Positions 1-9,348 are shown, numbered from the stretch's first letter. The stretch is 64,000 nt of DNA from Ilyobacter_A sp963668015 (GCA_963668015.2 CAXXCR010000008.1:1-64000), one strand, 5' to 3'. Program-made: numbers and translations. Notes: a model not told the origin generated them from the sequence alone.

Positions 1-1
1 A

Positions 2-505
2 ACAGATGGTTTAGACGGTTTAGTAATAATGCCTGTGATAATAGTTTCAACAGTTTTGGCTGCAATCGCATACTTTACAGGACATATTGAATTGAGTGAG
101 TACTTGAAATTATATTATATTCCAGGTGTAGGAGAAGTAACTGTATTTTTGTGTGCACTCATAGGTTCCGGACTTGGGTTTTTATGGTATAATTTTTATC
201 CGGCACAGATATTTATGGGGGACACAGGTTCATTGACTCTTGGAGGAATATTGGGTCTAGTGGCAATATTTTTAAAGCAGGAAATTATGCTTGCAATAAT
301 AGGTTTTGTTTTTGTTGTGGAAGCGGTGTCGGTCATACTGCAGGTTGGTTCATACAAGCTGCGGAAAAAGAGGATATTTAGAATGGCGCCTATCCACCAT
401 CATTTTGAGCTTGAAGGGTTGCCTGAAACCAAAGTTACAATGAGATTTTGGATACTATCACTTATGTGCGGTATCGTAGGTTTTGTGATAATAAAGTTGA
501 GATAA
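2..505 (+). CDS. mraY: Phospho-N-acetylmuramoyl-pentapeptide transferase, 3' part only
   Basis: MraY is the inner-membrane enzyme that moves phospho-MurNAc-pentapeptide from UDP to undecaprenyl phosphate, giving lipid I. Only the C-terminal half is present because the window cuts the gene. The visible reading frame opens directly on the family motif TDGLDGL, followed by several hydrophobic spans, the loop motif MGDTGSL (about nt 215-240) and the MAPIHHHFEL loop near the end (about nt 383-412). It ends with a last transmembrane segment and TAA stop/TGA-free reading to position 505. It heads the dcw cluster, with murD following after a 128-base gap that holds a hairpin. Identification is secure; the true start lies upstream of the window. 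Confidence 0.95.
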   Translation, partial: TDGLDGLVIMPVIIVSTVLAAIAYFTGHIELSEYLKLYYIPGVGEVTVFLCALIGSGLGFLWYNFYPAQIFMGDTGSLTLGGILGLVAIFLKQEIMLAIIGFVFVVEAVSVILQVGSYKLRKKRIFRMAPIHHHFELEGLPETKVTMRFWILSLMCGIVGFVIIKLR

Positions 506-509
506 TAAT

Positions 510-543
510 ATAATAAGTAAGCGGTTTAAACTGCTTACTTATT
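510..543 (+). other. Hairpin between mraY and murD
   Basis: Arms AATAAGTAAGC and GCTTACTTATT (11 bp) flank a GTTT/AAAC core joined through a G-U pair, giving an almost complete palindrome. No T run follows, so it is not a classic intrinsic terminator. It may partly attenuate transcription or stabilise the upstream mRNA end. A TATAAT at 548-553 directly follows but lacks a good -35. Confidence 0.5.
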
Positions 544-633
544 GCTGTATAATGAATTATTTTAGAGGTCTTAAATTTTTTTCTAACGAAGAAGGTTTAA
601 GTTCATTAAAATTTCGTGAAAAGTGGTGGCAAT

Positions 634-1941
634 ATGAAAAAAGCAATGGTCTACGGAGCTGGTGTTAGCGGTATCGGTGCCCAAAAACTTCTTGAAAAGA
701 CAGGGTACCAGGTATTTTTAGTGGATGACAAATTAGACATAAAAACTGATGATGCATTGGAATTAGTCGAAGGAATGGATGTTTTTGTGAAAAGCCCAGG
801 AATACCATACAACAGACTTGTGAAAAGAGCAATTGAAAGCGGCATAGAGCTTATAGATGAAGTCGAACTAGCATACAGATATCTAAAACAGAATAAGCCA
901 ACGGTGAAAATAGTAGGTGTTACAGGGACAAACGGTAAAACAACAACCACAACAAAGATACAGGAACTTTTAGAGTACTGTGGGAAAAAAGCCTGTGTAG
1001 CAGGAAACATTGGGAAATCATTTGCAGAGCTGGTGTGTGAGGGATTTGACTATGATTATATTGTTTTGGAGTTGAGCTCATATCAACTGGAAAACATAAA
1101 AGAGTTTAAGCCTGATGTGGCGATGATTATAAATCTCACTCCAGACCACTTGAACAGGTATGATAACTTAGATGGGTACTATCAAGCTAAATTCAATATT
1201 TTGAAAAATCAAGATTCAGATGATACCTTTGTCTTAAACTGTGGAAGTAAGGAGATAGTAGATAGGTCTGATGGCTACTCCGCAAGCATTATTAAAGTAT
1301 GCAATGCATTGGATGATGGAGCAGACTATTACGTAGACGGCGATTTTATAAAGTATAGGGGTATGGACTTATTGGAAACTTCAAGGCTTGGACTTGCAGG
1401 AAAACACAATCAGGAAAATGTGCTTTTTATGCTGGCAGTTGCCGGAGTATTTAAACTTCCAGAAGCAAAAGTGAGGAAATTTCTTTATTCAACAAAACCT
1501 TTAGAACATAGAATGGAGAAGTTCTTTCAGTATGGAGAGGTGGATTTTATAAACGACTCCAAAGGGACTAATATAGATTCGACCATTAAGGCTCTTGAGG
1601 GCTATAATGAGAGAATAATTTTAATCTGTGGAGGAAAAGATAAAAAGCTAGATCTAAGTCCGCTTGCTGAAAAAATATCAGACAAGGTGAAAGAGGTATT
1701 TTTGATAGGAGAAACAGCAGATATACTTGAAAAATATATTCTCAGTTCAGGGTACAGTGGGGAGATACACAAGCTGAGGGAACTGGAAAAAGTGGTTGGG
1801 TATTTAAAGACAGAACTAGATCCGGAAATAGCGGAAACTGTTTTATTTTCCCCGGCTTCGTCTAGTTTTGACCAATTTAAAAATTTTGAGATAAGAGGCA
1901 GATATTTTAAAGAGTTAATTTTGAAAACTTTTAAAAAGTGA
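634..1941 (+). CDS. murD: UDP-N-acetylmuramoylalanine--D-glutamate ligase
   Basis: MurD is the cytoplasmic ATP-dependent ligase that adds D-glutamate to UDP-MurNAc-L-Ala. The protein has 435 residues, about the family length (E. coli 438). It shows an N-terminal Rossmann-like UDP domain (MVYGAGVSGIGAQKLL), the Mur ligase ATP loop GVTGTNGKTTTT near residue 95, the NLTPDHLNRY segment, and the C-terminal motifs NDSKGTN, GGKDKKLD and SPASSSFDQF. I place the start at ATG 634, behind a GGTGG ribosome site; an in-frame GTG at 616 has no visible ribosome site. Its 3' end nearly abuts murG, consistent with one mur transcript. Confidence 0.96.
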   Translation: MKKAMVYGAGVSGIGAQKLLEKTGYQVFLVDDKLDIKTDDALELVEGMDVFVKSPGIPYNRLVKRAIESGIELIDEVELAYRYLKQNKPTVKIVGVTGTNGKTTTTTKIQELLEYCGKKACVAGNIGKSFAELVCEGFDYDYIVLELSSYQLENIKEFKPDVAMIINLTPDHLNRYDNLDGYYQAKFNILKNQDSDDTFVLNCGSKEIVDRSDGYSASIIKVCNALDDGADYYVDGDFIKYRGMDLLETSRLGLAGKHNQENVLFMLAVAGVFKLPEAKVRKFLYSTKPLEHRMEKFFQYGEVDFINDSKGTNIDSTIKALEGYNERIILICGGKDKKLDLSPLAEKISDKVKEVFLIGETADILEKYILSSGYSGEIHKLRELEKVVGYLKTELDPEIAETVLFSPASSSFDQFKNFEIRGRYFKELILKTFKK

Positions 1942-1955
1942 CGGTGAACTTGAAG

Positions 1956-3029
1956 ATGAAAAAAAAGATAATACTCACCACCGGTGGAACCGGCGGTCAT
2001 ATATATCCTGCACTTGCAGTTGCTAAAGTTTTGGAAAAGAATGACGTAGAAGTGATTTTTTCAGGTACCATACACAGGATGGAAAAAGACTTGATACCGA
2101 ATCTAGGGTATAAGTTTATCGGCATGGACATTTTGCCGCTTAGAAGCATAAAATCCCTGTACAAAATGGTTAAAGCTACATTTAAAGCAGTGAATATTTT
2201 GAGAAAAGAAAATCCAGATGCAGTTATTGGATTTGGAAACTATATATCAATTCCAACTCTGTTTGCAGCATTGATTTTGAGAAAAAAGATATATCTGCAG
2301 GAGCAAAATGCAAATTTAGGACTGGCTAACAGGCTCTTCTATAGGTTTTCAAAAAAGATTTTCCTTGCATTTGAGCAAACCTTTGACGATCTGCCAATAA
2401 AGCATCATGACAGGTTATTGGTAACCGGAAATCCCTTAAGGGAAGAGTTTTTTGAGATCAACAGAGAAGATGAAAGGGAAAGACTGAAGATAGAAGAGGA
2501 TGAAAAGGTTCTTCTCGTTACAGGTGGAAGCTTAGGAGCTAAATCCATAAATACAGCTATGCTGAAAAAATGGGATCAACTTCTAAAAGAAAAAAATATC
2601 AGAGTTTACTGGAGTACTGGTAAAAACAACTTTGAAGAGATAAACAACAAAATATCTAAGTTAAAATCAAATGATGTTGTAAAACCCTATTTTGACAATA
2701 TGTGCGGGATAATGTCTGTGGCAGATATTGTAATCTGCAGGGCTGGAGCCATAACGGTGTCAGAGTTGATACAGCTTGAAAAGCCGGCGATACTTGTACC
2801 TCTTCAAATAAAGGGGGTAGGTCAGTATTATAACGCCAAAATACTGTCTGAAAAAGATGGAGCATTGATTTATAAAAATGATCAACTAGAAGAGGCTTTG
2901 GATAAAGCTTTGAGTTTGCTGAAAGACGAAAAACAGATTTCAGATATGAAGTCTAAGATAAAATTCCTTAAGAGAAGGAATGCAGCAGAAAAAATAGTGA
3001 ATGAATTGAATATATGGGGGAATAATTAA
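1956..3029 (+). CDS. murG: Lipid II synthase, GlcNAc transferase
   Basis: MurG transfers GlcNAc from UDP-GlcNAc onto lipid I at the cytoplasmic membrane face, making lipid II. The GT-B fold is recognised from TTGGTGGHIYPALAVAK at the N terminus, QEQNANLGLANR mid-protein, GGSLGAKSIN at the start of the donor domain, and CRAGAITVSELIQLEKP in the UDP-GlcNAc site. The chosen ATG (1956) gives 357 residues and sits 8 bases behind GGTGA; an in-frame GTG at 1938 overlaps the murD stop. In many bacteria ftsW lies between murD and murG; here the two are directly adjacent. Confidence 0.96.
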   Translation: MKKKIILTTGGTGGHIYPALAVAKVLEKNDVEVIFSGTIHRMEKDLIPNLGYKFIGMDILPLRSIKSLYKMVKATFKAVNILRKENPDAVIGFGNYISIPTLFAALILRKKIYLQEQNANLGLANRLFYRFSKKIFLAFEQTFDDLPIKHHDRLLVTGNPLREEFFEINREDERERLKIEEDEKVLLVTGGSLGAKSINTAMLKKWDQLLKEKNIRVYWSTGKNNFEEINNKISKLKSNDVVKPYFDNMCGIMSVADIVICRAGAITVSELIQLEKPAILVPLQIKGVGQYYNAKILSEKDGALIYKNDQLEEALDKALSLLKDEKQISDMKSKIKFLKRRNAAEKIVNELNIWGNN

Positions 3030-3033
3030 TAAT

Positions 3034-4374
3034 ATGAAAAAAATATTTTTTATAGGTATAAACGGTATAGGGATGAGTGCCCTGGCAAAAATAATGTCAA
3101 AAATGGGATACAGTGTATTTGGTTCTGATTTACAGGTAAAAAAAATAACAGCTGAATTGGAAAAATTGGGTATAAAGATATTTAATTCCCACTCTGAAGC
3201 CAATATAGACGGAATGGAAATGGTGGTATGTTCAAGCGCAATAAAACCAGACAATCCTGAATATTCCAGTGCAGTTGAGAAGGGGATTCCCATAGTTAAA
3301 AGAGGAGAACTTCTGGCACAACTTCTAAACGACAGAAACGGAATAGCAGTTGCAGGAACCCATGGAAAGACAACTACAAGTTCGATGCTTGGTGCAGCTA
3401 TGCTGGACTTGGACCCTACAATAGCAGTTGGAGGGATACTTCCTGAGATAGGATCTAACGCAAAATATGGAGAGAGTGAATATTTTGTTGCAGAAGCAGA
3501 TGAAAGCGACAACTCATTTCTATTTATGAAGCCTTGCTTTTCGATAATTACAAATGTAGAGGCTGACCATTTGGAAAATCATGGATCTTTTGACAATATT
3601 AAGAGTTCCTTCAAGGAGTTTATAGAGCAGACCAAAGAGGTGGTACTGGCCAATAAGGACTGTAAAAATTTATCTGGTATATCTGCTGCATATGAAAACA
3701 TTGTAACATACAGCGTAGAAACGGACGATGCCGACATATATGCCAAAAATATAGAATTTTCTGAAGGGAAATCCGTCTATGAGGTAGTTTTGGATGGGAA
3801 AAACCTTGGTAAATTTAAACTGAGCATACCCGGGATTCATAATATCTCAAACAGCCTCGGAGTAATTTATCTTGCGGTAAAATTTGGGGTAGAGATTGAC
3901 GAGCTCAAAAAAAGCTTGGATAAATTTAAGGGAGCCAAGAGAAGATATGATATATTACATGATGATGGGGTCAAAATAATAGATGATTACGCCCACCATC
4001 CGACAGAAATAAGAGTTACTCTGGATGCTGCTAAAAGAGTGGAAAGTGGAGAAATAGTCGCAGTATTCCAACCGCATAGATTTAGCAGGGTGAAATTTTT
4101 GATGGAGGAGTTTAAGGGAGCATTCGACCAGGCTGATAAGCTTATTCTTTTACCGGTATACAGCGCCGGTGAAAAAAATTCGTTCAATGTAACACTTGAA
4201 GAATTGGCTGAAAAAATAGGGAATAAAAATGTAGATATATTCCAAGATCAAGACCAGGTAAGAGAAATGGTAAAAACAGGAGATAAGGGATCTGTATTCA
4301 TTTTCATGGGTGCCGGCGACATCTCCAATATGGCTCATGAAATAAGCAGTGAAATAAAGGGTGAGGCTGTGTGA
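3034..4374 (+). CDS. murC: UDP-N-acetylmuramate--L-alanine ligase
   Basis: MurC ligates L-alanine to UDP-MurNAc, the first amino acid of the peptidoglycan stem. At 446 residues it shows the UDP-binding motif INGIGMSALAKIM, the ATP loop VAGTHGKTTTSSM near residue 110, EADESDNSFL, DDYAHHPTEI and FQPHRFSR, which separate MurC from the other Mur ligases. It follows murG by four bases and overlaps the murB GTG start by four bases, indicating translational coupling. Confidence 0.97.
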   Translation: MKKIFFIGINGIGMSALAKIMSKMGYSVFGSDLQVKKITAELEKLGIKIFNSHSEANIDGMEMVVCSSAIKPDNPEYSSAVEKGIPIVKRGELLAQLLNDRNGIAVAGTHGKTTTSSMLGAAMLDLDPTIAVGGILPEIGSNAKYGESEYFVAEADESDNSFLFMKPCFSIITNVEADHLENHGSFDNIKSSFKEFIEQTKEVVLANKDCKNLSGISAAYENIVTYSVETDDADIYAKNIEFSEGKSVYEVVLDGKNLGKFKLSIPGIHNISNSLGVIYLAVKFGVEIDELKKSLDKFKGAKRRYDILHDDGVKIIDDYAHHPTEIRVTLDAAKRVESGEIVAVFQPHRFSRVKFLMEEFKGAFDQADKLILLPVYSAGEKNSFNVTLEELAEKIGNKNVDIFQDQDQVREMVKTGDKGSVFIFMGAGDISNMAHEISSEIKGEAV

Positions 4375-5213
4375 AAATATTTAAGTACCATCATATGAAA
4401 GATTATTCCAATATGAAAATAGGTGGAATAGCAAAAGAGCTCATTATAGTTGAGAAAAAAGAGGAACTTGTTGGGATATTAAACGACAGGAAGGATGTAT
4501 TCTTGATAGGCAACGGTACAAATACTCTGTTGAATGACACTGAGATTGATAGATGTTTTGTGAGCTTGAAACTGCTTAATGAAATAAAGGAGCTTGAAAG
4601 TGGTTTGGTTGAAGTAGAGGCGGGACTGGACTTCAGCAAGCTTATAAAATTTATGGAAGAAAAAGATTATTCAGGACTTGAAAACTTGGCAGGCATACCT
4701 GGCAGTGTGGGAGGCCTTGTATACATGAACGGCGGAGCTTACGGTACCGAGATATTTGACTGCATAGAAGAGATAGAGGTTCTAGATGAGCAGCATAAAA
4801 TAAGAAGAATAAAAAAGGATGACCTGCACTTTACCTACCGTAAGACGGAGATACAGGAAAAAAAATGGGTGGTTATAAGTTCTGTGTTCAGGTTTGCTCA
4901 AGGTTTTGACAAAGCCAAAGTGGACGAATTAGAGGAAAAAAGAGAGGGGAGACACCCCCTTGATATGCCGAATTTGGGTAGCACATTTAAAAACCCTGAT
5001 GGGCATTTTTCTGCTAAGCTTATTATAGAAGCTGGTATGCAGGGATATACAGTCGGAGATGCACAGATTTCGGAGAAACACCCGAATTTTATAGTTAATA
5101 GGGGAAATGCAACATTTGAAGATGTAAATAATCTTATAAGCATAGTCAAAGACAGGGTAAAACAGAGTTCTGGAATAGAACTTCAGGAAGAGATAATAAT
5201 TGTAGAAAAATAG
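4371..5213 (+). CDS. murB: UDP-N-acetylenolpyruvoylglucosamine reductase
   Basis: MurB is the FAD- and NADPH-dependent reductase that converts UDP-GlcNAc-enolpyruvate to UDP-MurNAc. The protein has 280 residues with the FAD-binding segments MKIGG (near residue 15) and GIPGSVGGLVYMNGGAYG, then TYRKTEIQ, the catalytic-serine region NLGSTFKNPDG, and a C-terminal glutamate in LQEEIIIVEK. It uses a GTG start that overlaps the murC stop (GTGA). The length and the missing insertion fit the short, type II-like MurB of low-GC bacteria. Confidence 0.96.
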   Translation: MKIFKYHHMKDYSNMKIGGIAKELIIVEKKEELVGILNDRKDVFLIGNGTNTLLNDTEIDRCFVSLKLLNEIKELESGLVEVEAGLDFSKLIKFMEEKDYSGLENLAGIPGSVGGLVYMNGGAYGTEIFDCIEEIEVLDEQHKIRRIKKDDLHFTYRKTEIQEKKWVVISSVFRFAQGFDKAKVDELEEKREGRHPLDMPNLGSTFKNPDGHFSAKLIIEAGMQGYTVGDAQISEKHPNFIVNRGNATFEDVNNLISIVKDRVKQSSGIELQEEIIIVEK

Positions 5214-5231
5214 TTAGGACGTGAAAAAATT

Positions 5232-6101
5232 ATGAAAATAGCTGTTTTGATGGGTGGGATATCCTCAGAAAGAGAAATTTCGCTTAAAACAGGAAATGCG
5301 ATATTGAGAACATTGAAAAATATGGATTATGATGCCTTTGGAATAGATCTCAGACAAGACAATTTTTTGGAAGCTTTGAGTGACACAGAATATGATTTGG
5401 CGGTAATTGCACTTCATGGTGAGTATGGAGAAGACGGAAGGGTGCAGGCTGTTCTGGATATACTTGGGAAAAAGTATACCGGCTCTGCATTTACAGGTAG
5501 CGCCATAGCAATGGATAAGATTCTCACTAAAAAAGTTTTGGAAAATGAAGGAGTACTGGTTCCTAAAACTTATAGAAACCCTGATAGCATAGACAGATAC
5601 CCTGTTGTAGTAAAACCTTGCACGGAGGGGTCCAGTATTGGCCTATATATCTGCAAGAGCAGTGAAGATGTGGAAGAAGCTATAGCAAAACTAGAGGGGA
5701 AAGAATATCTCATAGAAGAGTTTGTAGACGGAGACGAGCTTACAGCAGGTGTTCTGTGCGGAGAAGCTTTGGGTGTAGTAAAGATAGTTCCAAAATCAGG
5801 ATTATATGACTATGAATCAAAGTATACACTGGGAAAAACAGAGTATCAGGTGCCTGCGAACATACCAAAATTTCTTTATAAGGAGGCAATGGAAACTGCT
5901 AGAAGAGTGCATGAGGTTTTAGGGCTTTCTGGAGCTACAAGAAGCGACTTTATTTTGAGTGCAGGGAAACTGTACTTTTTGGAAGTAAACACCAGTCCAG
6001 GTATGACTGAGACCAGTCTTTTGCCGAAATTGGCTACTTTAAAGGGTTATGGTTTTGACGATGTTGTACAAAAGCTGATAAGCGAGATTATTGCAAAATA
6101 G
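5232..6101 (+). CDS. ddl: D-alanine--D-alanine ligase
   Basis: Ddl joins two D-alanines with ATP for the terminal dipeptide of the peptidoglycan stem. The 289-residue ATP-grasp protein shows GGISSEREISLKTG at the N terminus, ALHGEYGEDG, the ATP-loop region KPCTEGSSIGL, EEFVDGDELTAGVL, ATRSDFI and the metal-binding LEVNTSPGMTETSL. The residue in the specificity region is not judged here. It follows murB by 18 bases and precedes ftsQ, the usual ddlB position in the dcw cluster. Confidence 0.95.
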   Translation: MKIAVLMGGISSEREISLKTGNAILRTLKNMDYDAFGIDLRQDNFLEALSDTEYDLAVIALHGEYGEDGRVQAVLDILGKKYTGSAFTGSAIAMDKILTKKVLENEGVLVPKTYRNPDSIDRYPVVVKPCTEGSSIGLYICKSSEDVEEAIAKLEGKEYLIEEFVDGDELTAGVLCGEALGVVKIVPKSGLYDYESKYTLGKTEYQVPANIPKFLYKEAMETARRVHEVLGLSGATRSDFILSAGKLYFLEVNTSPGMTETSLLPKLATLKGYGFDDVVQKLISEIIAK

Positions 6102-6148
6102 ATAAAAAAGTGCTATATTTAAAAGTGAAATCATAAGGGGAATGAAAA

Positions 6149-6820
6149 GTGAAAATGATGAGAAGAGCACTTATTTTAGCCTTGATATTTCTTGGAATTC
6201 ATTATCTGTACCTCAAGTTTGCCAATTCCGATGAATTTCTTTTGGAAAATATAGAGGTGAAATCTGACACTGAATTTGTAAAAAGAGATATATTGGATAA
6301 GCTTGAAGGAATAAAAGGTAAAAAACTAGGAGAAATAGACTTGGACAAGTTGTCTGAGATTTTGAAAAGTGATGTGAGGGTTTCTTCTGTTGAAATAAAC
6401 AGTAAGCCTCCACACAGTATTTTTGTAGATATACACGAAAAGAAACCCTACGTTTGCATAGTCTACAAAAATAAGGTTTATGCAGCGGATGACACTGGAG
6501 AAGTTTTCGCCTACTGGCAGGAAACATCCAGTGAAGACTTAATAGTCTTAAATATAAACGAAGAAAAAGAGATTAAAGATCTCATTACAGTTATAGAAAA
6601 AATTGAAAATTTTGAGATGAAGAATAAAATATCCTCTATTTTTAAGAGCTCTGAAAACGAAGTTAGAATAGTATTAAATGACGGGACTGTATTTAAAACT
6701 TCTAAAAAAATCGGGGACGAAAAATATAAAGTAGCAGGAAAGTTGTATAAGTATTTGAAGAGCAAAGATATGAAAATTGATTACATAGATATAAGGTTTA
6801 GGGACTATATTGTCAAATAG
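6149..6820 (+). CDS. ftsQ: Cell division protein FtsQ (DivIB)
   Basis: FtsQ is a bitopic divisome protein linking early and late division proteins. This 223-residue protein has a short basic N terminus, one transmembrane segment (about residues 6-23) and then a POTRA-type start, FLLENIEVKSDTEFVKRDIL, typical of FtsQ/DivIB. Sequence similarity in this family is weak, so the assignment leans on the position between ddl and ftsA. The GTG start lies behind AAGGGGA. The end overlaps the upstream in-frame extension of ftsA, but not the preferred ftsA start. Confidence 0.85.
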   Translation: MKMMRRALILALIFLGIHYLYLKFANSDEFLLENIEVKSDTEFVKRDILDKLEGIKGKKLGEIDLDKLSEILKSDVRVSSVEINSKPPHSIFVDIHEKKPYVCIVYKNKVYAADDTGEVFAYWQETSSEDLIVLNINEEKEIKDLITVIEKIENFEMKNKISSIFKSSENEVRIVLNDGTVFKTSKKIGDEKYKVAGKLYKYLKSKDMKIDYIDIRFRDYIVK

Positions 6821-6851
6821 GACTGTTTACTTAAGAAAGAGGTGGGGGGCA

Positions 6852-8117
6852 TTGGAAGAAAGAAAGATTAAAGTAGCCATCGATATCGGGAGCTCTAAAG
6901 TAACGGTTTTGATGGGAGAAGCATCAGATGATAAAAATCAGATCAAGCTAATAGCTGAGATGACGGCTCAATGTGAAGGGGTAAAAAAGGGTATCATAGA
7001 AGACCCTGATGCTGTCAGCAGGAGCCTGAGAAGAGTTTTGGATGAGCTAGAGTTTTCATCAGGAATGAAAGTAAAAAAAGCTATTATGGGTATATCAGGG
7101 AAAAACATAAACTCTGTAATTAGAGAGGTAAGATGTCCCATAGAAGGTGGAGAGGTGTCTGAAGACCACTTTGAGTCCCTTATAAGGCTTGCAGAGGACA
7201 ATCTGGTGAGTGAAAATGACTACATACTTCACAGGCTTTCCTATAACTATAGAGTGGATAACTCAGGAATAGTAAGGAATCCTATCGGTATAAGGGGTAA
7301 CAGCTTAGAAGCGGATGTTCACTTGGTAGTGGCTGGAAAAGAACAGATTGAAGGGTTGGAAAAAATAGCTAAAAAGGTGGGTATAGAGATAGAGGGTATA
7401 TCTTTGAACTCACACTCATCTTCTTTGAGCGTGCTGAGTGCATCTGAAACCAAATCAGGGACTATCCTAGTGGACATAGGAGATGGGACTACGGACATAG
7501 CTATTTTCAAAAACCATAAATTAATATACACTGCTGTTCTGCCGCTTGGCGGGAGTCACTATGTTAATGATATAAGCTATGTTTTGAATATAGACCCTGA
7601 GATGGCCGACTATGCCCAAAGGGAGCTTAAGAGAAAATCAGGCGAAGACAACATAGTTATTTATGCAAATAACAGTGAGGAAGAGAATAAAGTCTATAAG
7701 GCTTCATATATTAGGGATATAGTTGATGCAAGAAGCAAAGATGTTGTGGAATATCTAAACAAGGTAATAGATGCCTCTGGTTTTAGAGAGTATATAAATA
7801 AAGGAATAGTGCTTACAGGAGGAGCTTCGAAAGTTATGGGGCTCTCAGAAATGCTGAAAGAGTGTACCGAAATGCCGGTAGAGGTCAGAAAGCCAATGCC
7901 GGTTCCTGGAATTTCAGAAACTGCATTTAAACCTGAGATGTCAACAGCGATAGGTATGCTACTATCTTCATTTGAAAAGAAACATCAGGATAAAGTTATA
8001 CAGATAGAGGAAAATCCAGAACCTTTAAATATGGAAGAAAAACCTGAAGATAAAGTAACTGAAGCAAAGGTAAAAAAACAAAGTAAATTAAAGGATTGGA
8101 TAGCAAACTTTTTTTAG
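6852..8117 (+). CDS. ftsA: Cell division protein FtsA
   Basis: FtsA is the actin-like ATPase that tethers FtsZ to the membrane. The 421-residue product shows the phosphate-1 motif VAIDIGSSKVTVLMGE, phosphate-2 LVDIGDGTTDIAIF, and the adenosine motif VLTGGASKVMGL. It ends in a hydrophobic/basic amphipathic tail, KLKDWIANFF, which fits the FtsA membrane-targeting helix. I choose TTG at 6852 because AGGTGGGGG lies just in front; an in-frame upstream start at 6810 would overlap ftsQ and has no ribosome site. Confidence 0.95.
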   Translation: MEERKIKVAIDIGSSKVTVLMGEASDDKNQIKLIAEMTAQCEGVKKGIIEDPDAVSRSLRRVLDELEFSSGMKVKKAIMGISGKNINSVIREVRCPIEGGEVSEDHFESLIRLAEDNLVSENDYILHRLSYNYRVDNSGIVRNPIGIRGNSLEADVHLVVAGKEQIEGLEKIAKKVGIEIEGISLNSHSSSLSVLSASETKSGTILVDIGDGTTDIAIFKNHKLIYTAVLPLGGSHYVNDISYVLNIDPEMADYAQRELKRKSGEDNIVIYANNSEEENKVYKASYIRDIVDARSKDVVEYLNKVIDASGFREYINKGIVLTGGASKVMGLSEMLKECTEMPVEVRKPMPVPGISETAFKPEMSTAIGMLLSSFEKKHQDKVIQIEENPEPLNMEEKPEDKVTEAKVKKQSKLKDWIANFF

Positions 8118-8157
8118 TATATATTCGGACTTAAAATTGTCAATAAGGGAGGGTAAA

Positions 8158-9249
8158 ATGGTAAGTGAATCTTTAGTCAAAATAAAGGTAATCGGTGTTG
8201 GTGGAGCAGGAGGAAATGCCATCAATGATATGATAGAGAGCGGAGTTATCGGTGTTCAGTATATAGCTGCAAATACTGATTCACAGGATTTGGATGCATC
8301 AAAAGCTGACCTAGCACTTCAGTTGGGAGAAAAACTTACAAGAGGATTGGGAGCAGGAGCTAACCCTGAAATGGGAAAGCAGGCAGCAGAAGAGGACTTA
8401 GACAAAATAGGGTCTATTCTTGAAAATACTGATATGCTTTTCATAACAGCAGGAATGGGTGGAGGAACAGGAACTGGAGCAGCACCTATAATTGCAAAAG
8501 TTGCCAAAGAACTTGGAATACTTACAATAGGAATTGTAACAAAGCCTTTTGGCTTTGAGGGTAGAAAAAGAAAAGAGAATGCAGATAGAGGGGTTCAGGA
8601 GTTAAGTCAGTTTGTGGATACCCTTGTTATCATTCCAAATGATAAGTTGACAGAACTTCCAGATAAAAATATAACACTGCAAAACGCATTTAAAGAAGCA
8701 AATAATGTACTTAAGATAGGTATAACAGGTGTGGCAGACCTTATACTGCAACCCGGACTTATCAACTTGGATTTTGCAGATATAAAAACTACAATGGAAG
8801 GGTCTGGTATGGCAATGCTAGGCTTCGGTCACGCAAGTGGTGAAAATAGAGCTATAAAGGCAACAGAACAGGCACTTGCCAACCCATTACTTGAGAAGTC
8901 GATAGAGGGAGCAAGTAAAATACTATTGAACATATGTGGTAATGCAGGTCTTGGACTTAATGAATCTTATGAGATATCAAACAAGGTGCGTGAGGCAGCA
9001 GGTAAGGCAGCGGATGACGTAATGTTTGGTACTGTTATCGATGAAACATTAGAAGACGGCATCAAAGTAACAATTGTTGCTACAAATTTTGTAGATCTTC
9101 AAGATCGAGTAGAGCAAAAAATACGTATGGAAGCACCTCGTGTAGAAGTTTCTAAAGGGGCTGAAAGAAGCGAGAAGGTTGAAAGTGTAAAAAAATCCAT
9201 AGAAGAATCTGATTTGGATGTACCAAGCTGGATTAGAAGAAATAGATAA
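8158..9249 (+). CDS. ftsZ: Cell division GTPase FtsZ
   Basis: FtsZ is the tubulin homologue that forms the cytokinetic ring. The 363-residue protein has the nucleotide motifs GVGGAGGNAINDMIE and GGGTGTGAAPIIA, the T7 catalytic loop NLDFADIKTTM, a variable linker and the conserved C-terminal peptide DVPSWIRRNR that binds FtsA. The start is ATG 8158, behind AAGGGAGGG; an earlier TTG at 8137 is unlikely. It is the last gene of the dcw cluster; a new promoter follows within 10 bases for rpsF. Confidence 0.98.
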   Translation: MVSESLVKIKVIGVGGAGGNAINDMIESGVIGVQYIAANTDSQDLDASKADLALQLGEKLTRGLGAGANPEMGKQAAEEDLDKIGSILENTDMLFITAGMGGGTGTGAAPIIAKVAKELGILTIGIVTKPFGFEGRKRKENADRGVQELSQFVDTLVIIPNDKLTELPDKNITLQNAFKEANNVLKIGITGVADLILQPGLINLDFADIKTTMEGSGMAMLGFGHASGENRAIKATEQALANPLLEKSIEGASKILLNICGNAGLGLNESYEISNKVREAAGKAADDVMFGTVIDETLEDGIKVTIVATNFVDLQDRVEQKIRMEAPRVEVSKGAERSEKVESVKKSIEESDLDVPSWIRRNR

Positions 9250-9256
9250 AAATTAC

Positions 9257-9285
9257 TTGAAAAAAATATAAAATTATAGTATAAT
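9257..9285 (+). promoter_or_regulatory. Sigma-70 promoter of rpsF-ssb-rpsR
   Basis: TTGAAA (9257-9262) and TATAAT (9280-9285) are separated by exactly 17 bases. They lie just after the ftsZ stop, and the predicted transcript starts about 55 bases before rpsF. Confidence 0.8.
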
Positions 9286-9296
9286 AACCTGCCCTG

Positions 9297-9324
9297 TTTG
9301 AGTCGAATATCGACTTGGACAAAA
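9297..9324 (+). promoter_or_regulatory. Hairpin in rpsF leader
   Basis: Stem AGTCGA/TCGACT with an ATA loop is extended by TTTG/CAAA after a 3'-side bulge (TGGA). A helix with a 3' bulge in front of rpsF is the position of the known S6:S18 autoregulatory mRNA motif. The bulge here does not show the canonical CCG, so this is only a candidate. Confidence 0.4.
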
Positions 9325-9348
9325 ACCAGAGGGAGGAGGTATTTATTT

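Noticed and set aside
547..553. Separate murD promoter (TATAAT at 548-553)
   Set aside because: The only -35 at the right spacing is TTTAAA inside the hairpin; support is too weak to call.
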